The translations under genes were made by a program, and so were the position numbers. From assembly GCA_000697335.1 (NCBI GenBank), contig JNEM01013521.1:1-16292 (forward strand): a stretch of DNA of 16,292 nucleotides, in the 5' to 3' direction. Shown here piece after piece: positions 11,431-16,292 of this stretch. Below the pieces are notes generated by a model. That model did not search any database and was not told where the DNA came from. It was given only the letters and a program-made list of their open reading frames with translations. Positions within the stretch are counted from its first letter, which is position 1; each line of letters begins with the position of its first letter. The stretch is from Conidiobolus incongruus B7586. Lineage: Eukaryota > Entomophthoromycota > Entomophthoromycetes > Entomophthorales > Conidiobolaceae.

Positions 11431-11538
11431 ACTTTTAGGTAATAAACTTTAATATATTTATTTAACAGATTATAATTTAATTTTAACTGAAAATTTTATA
11501 GTCTTTACTTAAATTTAAAAGTATAAATACAATACAAA

Positions 11539-13949
11539 ATGGAAGTAGAATCTCTAATATTTGATTCTATTCAACCCAGTACAATAATTGGGAAAGGAAA
11601 ACACGGATTTGTTCAAAAGTGTAAATATCAGAGTTATGTATGCTGTTACAAGTCAATGGATACCGAAAAGGTGGACCCTTCCAAATTATCTCAATATGTT
11701 CAACAACTACACTCCGATATGAATAGATTGATGGGAAACCCTCACATTATTCAGTTTATAGGCACTTGTATAGACAACTCTAAACGTCTTCTAGTTATGA
11801 GTGAGTACGTTTCAGGAAGTAGTTTAAAGAGTTACATATTGAGACCCCCTAAAATACATCCCGAACCAAATTGGGAAATTCGAGCCAAGATGGCTTATCA
11901 AATAGCACAAGGTTTAGAGTTTTTACATAACCACAACTATGTACATAGGAATCTGTATTCCAAAAATATTCTCATTGACTTTGACGATTTTTTTACTGCT
12001 AAAATTGGTGATTTTGGTCTACACGATATTCGGGATGAAATTGACAAAGTTAACCAAGTAATTCATTTTATTCTATATACTTATATTCTTTTATAAATTA
12101 ACCAATTTTATAATAGAATGAAAGAAATAAAACCGATTTTTATTGGAAACCTCCCGAATTAAATGACGTTAAATATTCTGCATGTAGTAAGAAAGGAGAT
12201 ATATATGCCTTAGGGACCGTGTTTTGGGAACTTGTTACTAATCAAGATGCTATCACTCTAACAACCCCCTCAGCAGAACAAGCACTTGAGGGCGCTCCTG
12301 AGGCATTAGTTGACTGTATGCTCAATTGTCTGGCTCAAAATCCAACTGACCGTCCCAGTGCTCAAGAGCTTACTTCAGCTCTTTTTGAATTCGCAGGCTT
12401 GAATGACAATTCCGATTTCAACAGTGAAGACACATCTCAAGCTCCTACTCAAGACAGAGTCGCTACTCGTGATATGGTGCTGACAGAATATCCTGATTCT
12501 GCTCAAATGGTTCTAGTGAATCAAGGTAAACAATTCATGGAAAATCAAAAGTATGTAGAAGCTGCCAAATGCTTTGACACGCCAGCTTGGAATGGAAATT
12601 CAGAAGCTCAATTTTATTTAGCTCAAATATACCTTTCTGGCAATGGCAGACAGAGAAATCTTCGAACGGCAATTAATTGGCTAGATAAAGCTGCACGTCA
12701 GGGTCTTGACCGTGCGGAATACTTACTCGCATTAACATTCTATCATGGACTTGGACAGCGAAAGGATCGCGATGAAGCCGTAGTTATATTGCGCAGAATT
12801 GCCAAGAAATACCCTCCTGCCAAGTTAATGCTTGCCTACTGTTACGAGGTGGGACAAGGTATCGATAAGGATGCTAATAGAGCTTTGCAACTTTACAAAG
12901 AGTTGATAGCAGAAAACATTCCGATGGCTACACATAAAGTCGCTGATTTACTCATTGCTGGGAATGATGTCGACCCAGATCCAGTCAAATCTATTGAACT
13001 CTATCGTCAAGCTGCTAGTCAGAAAGACTTCTATTCACTGTACAGATTAGGTAGGTGCTATGAACTTGGAATTGGTACGGAAGTGAGTAAAGCACAAGCA
13101 TTTAAATATTACGATCAAGCTGCCAAATATGGTTATCTTCCAGCGCTTCATGCCAAAGCTGCGTGCTTTGAAAATGGCAACGGGACAAACAAGGATTTAT
13201 CGGAAGCTGCAGTTTTATATTTAGAAGCTGCACGTCGGGGTCATCTCGCGTCTCAGCATCAAATTGCACGCTTCTTCCAACACGGTTTAGGCGTTCCTCA
13301 AAATCACGAGAGAGCAGTTTACTGGTACCATGCAGCTTCCAAAGCTGGAAATAGATCGTCTCAAAACAACTTGGGCAGATGCTACCAATTAGGATTTGGC
13401 ACACCTCAGAATTCAGAGATGGCTGTTTATTGGTATCAAAAATCTGCAGATCAAGGGTGTACTCCTGCCAAAATCAACTTAGCAGTTTGCTATGAGAAGG
13501 GGGATGGTGTTGCTAAAGACTATGAGAAAGCATTCCAACTCTACCAGTCGGCGAGTGAAAAGGGCAACCCTCACGCTCATTACAAGCTGGGATTCTGCTT
13601 CGAAAATGGCATTGGTGTTGAACCAGATATCATCAAAGCACTTAAATTGTATAAAGCGAGTGGTGCAGGTGGGTATGAGCGAGGTAAACAGAGATATCAA
13701 GACTTGAAAAAGCAAATCAATCCTCAAATTCTGCAACGCAATCGTAGTATGAACGAGCGTAGCATTGTGAGTAAGTGCAAACAATTTATTTATTAATGAG
13801 CTATAGAGTACTAATCATTTTATTATTTAGCAATAACGCCTACTAACGTAAATGACATTGCCAATCACTCCTTCAGCGAGATTTCCCCCTCGATTAACGA
13901 TATTAACATTGGCGAGGGAGCCAATTCTGATCACAGCAATCTTAGTTGA
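11539..13949 (+). CDS. Kinase-like (probable pseudokinase) protein with ten Sel1 repeats, three exons
   Basis: Coding exons 11539-12057, 12117-13770 and 13831-13949 give 763 aa. The start is the first ATG after an in-frame stop at 11524. Residues about 12-265 are a TKL-like kinase fold: Gly loop G18-K-G-K-H-G23, beta3 Lys38, HRNLYSKN at 136-143, DFG at 158-160, WKPPE ending at Glu187 in place of APE, GDIYALG with Asp201, and Arg252-Pro253. The catalytic-loop Asp is Asn138, and no Glu is found where helix C is expected (the only nearby one, Glu43, is too early), so phosphotransfer is doubtful. A polar linker (about 270-305) leads to ten Sel1 repeats of 35-36 residues (335-693), alpha-solenoid units that bind proteins. 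A Ser/Asn/Ile-rich tail ends the chain. Codons are not selected. No signal peptide or membrane segment is seen, so it is likely a cytosolic signalling scaffold. The fold is certain, the partner unknown. Confidence 0.9.
12058..12116 (+). other. Intron 1 of the kinase-Sel1 gene
   Basis: GTAATT to AATAG, 59 bases, phase 0, with TTAAC at 12098-12102 as a possible branch site. Splicing joins the activation segment after DFG to the WKPPE motif in one kinase domain. If retained, translation stops after 185 residues, inside the kinase domain. Confidence 0.88.
13771..13830 (+). other. Intron 2 of the kinase-Sel1 gene
   Basis: GTAAGT to TTTAG, 60 bases, with a perfect TACTAAT branch site at 13809-13815. 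Using this donor rather than the overlapping GTGAGT at 13767 keeps the frame (one base of exon 2 plus CA of exon 3 makes a Thr codon). It opens a 38-codon final exon of mixed composition ending TGA. If retained, the protein ends nine codons after the donor site, at the TAA ending at 13796. Confidence 0.85.
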
Positions 13950-14735
13950 TTGAATCATTATCAAAATTTATATCATCAAAATTGTTTCATTCTTATACTT
14001 ATTAATATTTATAAAATTTTTTACTGCTTCATTTGTTTATAAATTATAATAGTACATATTCTCATATATAGTTTTTATTTTAACATACTATTGTATTTTA
14101 ATGAATGTACACATTGAATATTTTTTTATTATATAATTACATAGAAACTATAAATTATAAATAATTATTATAATTATTGATAATTCTATTTATAAATTAA
14201 TCCAGGTGTATTAAAATGATATTTATTATCCAATATTTTAAAAATTAACATAATTTCGATATTTGCTGCGAAGTATTTAATTAACTCCATTTGACTCGTT
14301 TTTGTTGATCATGCTTTTTTCATTATAATCTCATTTTAAGCTATTATATATTTTTTTTTTGCATATTATTCAATTTGGAAATTATGAATATAATCTATTA
14401 TAAATAATTTGAATAAATGTAATATATTCGTAATGTCAATATTTTTTTAATTGTTATATAAACAATTCTAATAATAATATAGAAATTTTTATATTATGTG
14501 GTTAACAATGCAAATTTATATATATGTATATATAATCTTTAAAATTAGGTGATTTTTTTTAAAATTTTAATATGGAATATATTAATGATATTAGTGTCAG
14601 TCATTTTTTGAATTAATTATATGCTATTATTAATGATCAGGATAATTTAATTATGTTTATCATAATTATTAATATGATTATTGTTTGGAAACTTTTTATT
14701 TTTATTATAAAGATATATAATATTTGATGTAATTG
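13950..14735. other. AT-rich intergenic DNA
   Basis: No gene seen. A/T-dominated, with poly-T tracts and a short interrupted TA run near 14517-14533. The first part will hold the 3' untranslated region of the kinase-Sel1 gene. No distinctive polyadenylation signal stands out from the background. Confidence 0.55.
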
Positions 14736-15185
14736 ATGAAGAATAATCTTGTCCATCACTCAAGAAACTCTGACTATTGCACTAATGCAAGAAGTCACAT
14801 TGGAAGTACTTCATTTTATGAACTAGTCTAACTTAGTGCTTTCCACCTGAAGTTATTCATAGCCACCCAAACTCAACAATTGAACCTATTATAAGATCAT
14901 CACAAGCCAATCAATAAACCAATCTTTCTATCTTCATTTTCAAAAGTATCCAGTCTCTAAGTTTTTCTCGTAACACTCACAAAACGTATTGAGTTGTGAC
15001 GAGCGTGAGATATTTACTTTATTCGAAGACCTTGATTTGCAGTAAGCTATTTTCACCCAATTTGGTGAACCCTCTTAATTTCCCTTAACCTTGTGGTAAT
15101 CTATCATTTACCACTGGCGATTCCCCGTTTAAGCTCTAAAAGACTACTTCCTCCCACATTTACAGTTGTCATAATAAACTAATTA
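14736..15185. other. Second island of mixed base composition, unidentified
   Basis: About 450 bases with far more G and C than the flanks, lying between the kinase-Sel1 gene and mariner copy B. Stops are sparse in one plus-strand frame and there is an open stretch of about 45 codons on the minus strand, but no protein family is recognisable and no long ATG-started frame exists. A TCACAA/TTGTGA pair near 14990 may form a 6-bp stem. It could be a gene relic, a multi-exon gene end, an untranslated RNA, or the promoter of a gene outside the window. It is not a tRNA as far as I can see. Confidence 0.4.
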
Positions 15186-15319
15186 CAAACACAAATTATA
15201 TAGGTTTTTAAAAAAAAATATTAATAGAAATTTTTATATTATTATCTTAAATTTAAAATAATATGAAATTATTTAATTTTTGATTTTTCAAACATATCAT
15301 TGATTTTAAATAAACAAAT

Positions 15320-16292
15320 ATATATAAAAAAAATAAAAAATTATATATTAGTTTGTAGTTTAAATAATAGGAATTTTTTATAATTGAAAAAAAAATAAAC
15401 ATTTTAATTTATAAAAAGTAAAAATAAATATATAATATAAAATTAATAATTTCTTTTATTTTTAATAATTTTTTATTATACTTTTAATAAAGATTTAATA
15501 CCTAAAAAATAATTCTTTATTAAAGACTAAAATTTGATGTTTTACAAACCAATTAAATTTTCCTATAGAAATTTTTTTTCTTATAAGTTAGTTTTTTAAT
15601 TACTTAAAACAATTATAATTATATAAGTTATAATTTAAAGAATATACTAGGTGTGGTAGTTTTTTCTTGTTATTTTTAATTAGAAAATTTTTTACAGCTT
15701 TAAATTTATATATTTTATAATTATTATATAAAATAATAAGTTTTTTTAAATTATATTAAAAATACCAATTTAAAATAGTTTTATTTAAAAAAAATATAAA
15801 ATTTATTATTAATTGATTTTCCTTTAAGAATTAAATAAAAATAATATATATTATTATAATTTATCATAATAATTAACATTCATTTATTAATAAAATGTTT
15901 ATTTAAAAGAATTTGTAAAGAAAGTTGATTTAACTTAATCTAACACTTTGATTAATATTTTAATAATAGATTATACAAAAAACTTAAGATTTATTAATTA
16001 TAATAATTTACTATAAAAGCTTTAGTTTCTAGTTATACCTTAGTAAACTTTATTTAATAATAGCTATTTTAATTTTTTTAAGTTTTAGTTATATTATAAG
16101 ATACTTATTTTATATTTTTATTAATTAAATTTAATTTAAATTTTAATATATATAAAATACCTATATAACTAATATTAAAATATTTTGATAATTTTTTTAC
16201 TTAAATAAAGAAGTATTTTTTAATATATTTTTTTACTTTATTAATAATTAAAAGAGTAATAGTTAAAATTAATTTTTTAGATTTTAATAAGT
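15320..16292 (-). mobile_element. Decayed mariner (DD34D) DNA transposon, copy B, runs off the window
   Basis: It aligns base by base with copy A and has the same orientation, with the transposase on the minus strand. The PYSPDL.P.DY block is at 15603-15656 (PHLVYSLNYNLYNYNCFK). All three catalytic Asp codons read Asn here (15993-15995, 15723-15725, 15618-15620). The spacing between the second and third sites is exactly 34 residues, the mariner DD34D hallmark, and about 90 residues separate the first and second. Stops are numerous. The 5' end of the element lies beyond the window and the 3' end near 15320-15345 is approximate. Confidence 0.85.

Larger units (their letters stand above)
7060..11538. 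other. Long AT-rich intergenic region, no supported gene
   Basis: About 4.5 kb between the two genes. I see A/T-dominated DNA, four (TA)n tracts (7625-7641, 8869-8888, 10336-10353, 11274-11289) and three perfect inverted repeats listed separately. The ATG-started frames here are short and made of Ile, Tyr, Asn and Lys codons, as chance predicts. A stop-free stretch of 77 codons lacking any ATG lies at 9497-9730 and includes a small GC-richer patch around 9600-9680, with no recognisable product. The last few hundred bases must contain the kinase-Sel1 promoter. Confidence 0.6.

Noticed and set aside
13102-13784. Minus-strand and alternative-frame open frames inside the Sel1 region
   Set aside because: Shadows of the repeat-coding frame; the plus-strand Sel1 frame explains the region fully.

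Overview
The window looks like nuclear DNA of an early-diverging filamentous fungus. Intergenic DNA is extremely AT-rich, full of homopolymers and (TA)n runs. The two real genes have short GT-AG introns, one with a TACTAAT branch site. One gene joins a TKL-type kinase-like domain to a long array of Sel1 repeats, an architecture abundant in arbuscular mycorrhizal fungi (Glomeromycotina, e.g. Rhizophagus). That assignment is inference and other AT-rich basal fungi remain possible. Bacterial operon signals are absent.

Layout: 1-340 is AT-rich with no gene. About 340-1445 is a decayed mariner (DD34D) DNA transposon whose transposase lies on the minus strand. 1446-5230 is gene-poor, apart from one island of more mixed composition at 3985-4315. 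5230-5968 is the promoter region (three inverted CCAAT boxes and a TATA box) of a two-exon mitochondrial ADP/ATP carrier gene (5969-7004, + strand, 301 aa). 7005-11538 is about 4.5 kb without a supported gene, holding only (TA)n tracts and a few perfect inverted repeats. 11539-13949 is a three-exon gene (+ strand, 763 aa) for a kinase-like domain followed by ten Sel1 repeats. 13950-14735 is AT-rich. 14736-15185 is a second mixed-composition island with no recognised gene. From about 15320 to the window end lies a second, more decayed copy of the same mariner, in the same orientation as the first.

The two genes have no evident functional link. The carrier is a housekeeping gene with strongly selected codons, which suggests high expression. 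The kinase-Sel1 gene has unselected codons and looks like a lineage-specific signalling or scaffold protein. Its most striking property is HRN in place of HRD in the catalytic loop, together with loss of the helix-C glutamate, while the Gly loop, the beta3 lysine and DFG are kept. This is the same combination seen in the pseudokinase ErbB3/HER3. The mariner pair carries Asp-to-Asn changes at catalytic positions, as expected from G:C to A:T mutation. The pair therefore records either strong AT mutation pressure or an RIP-like process.
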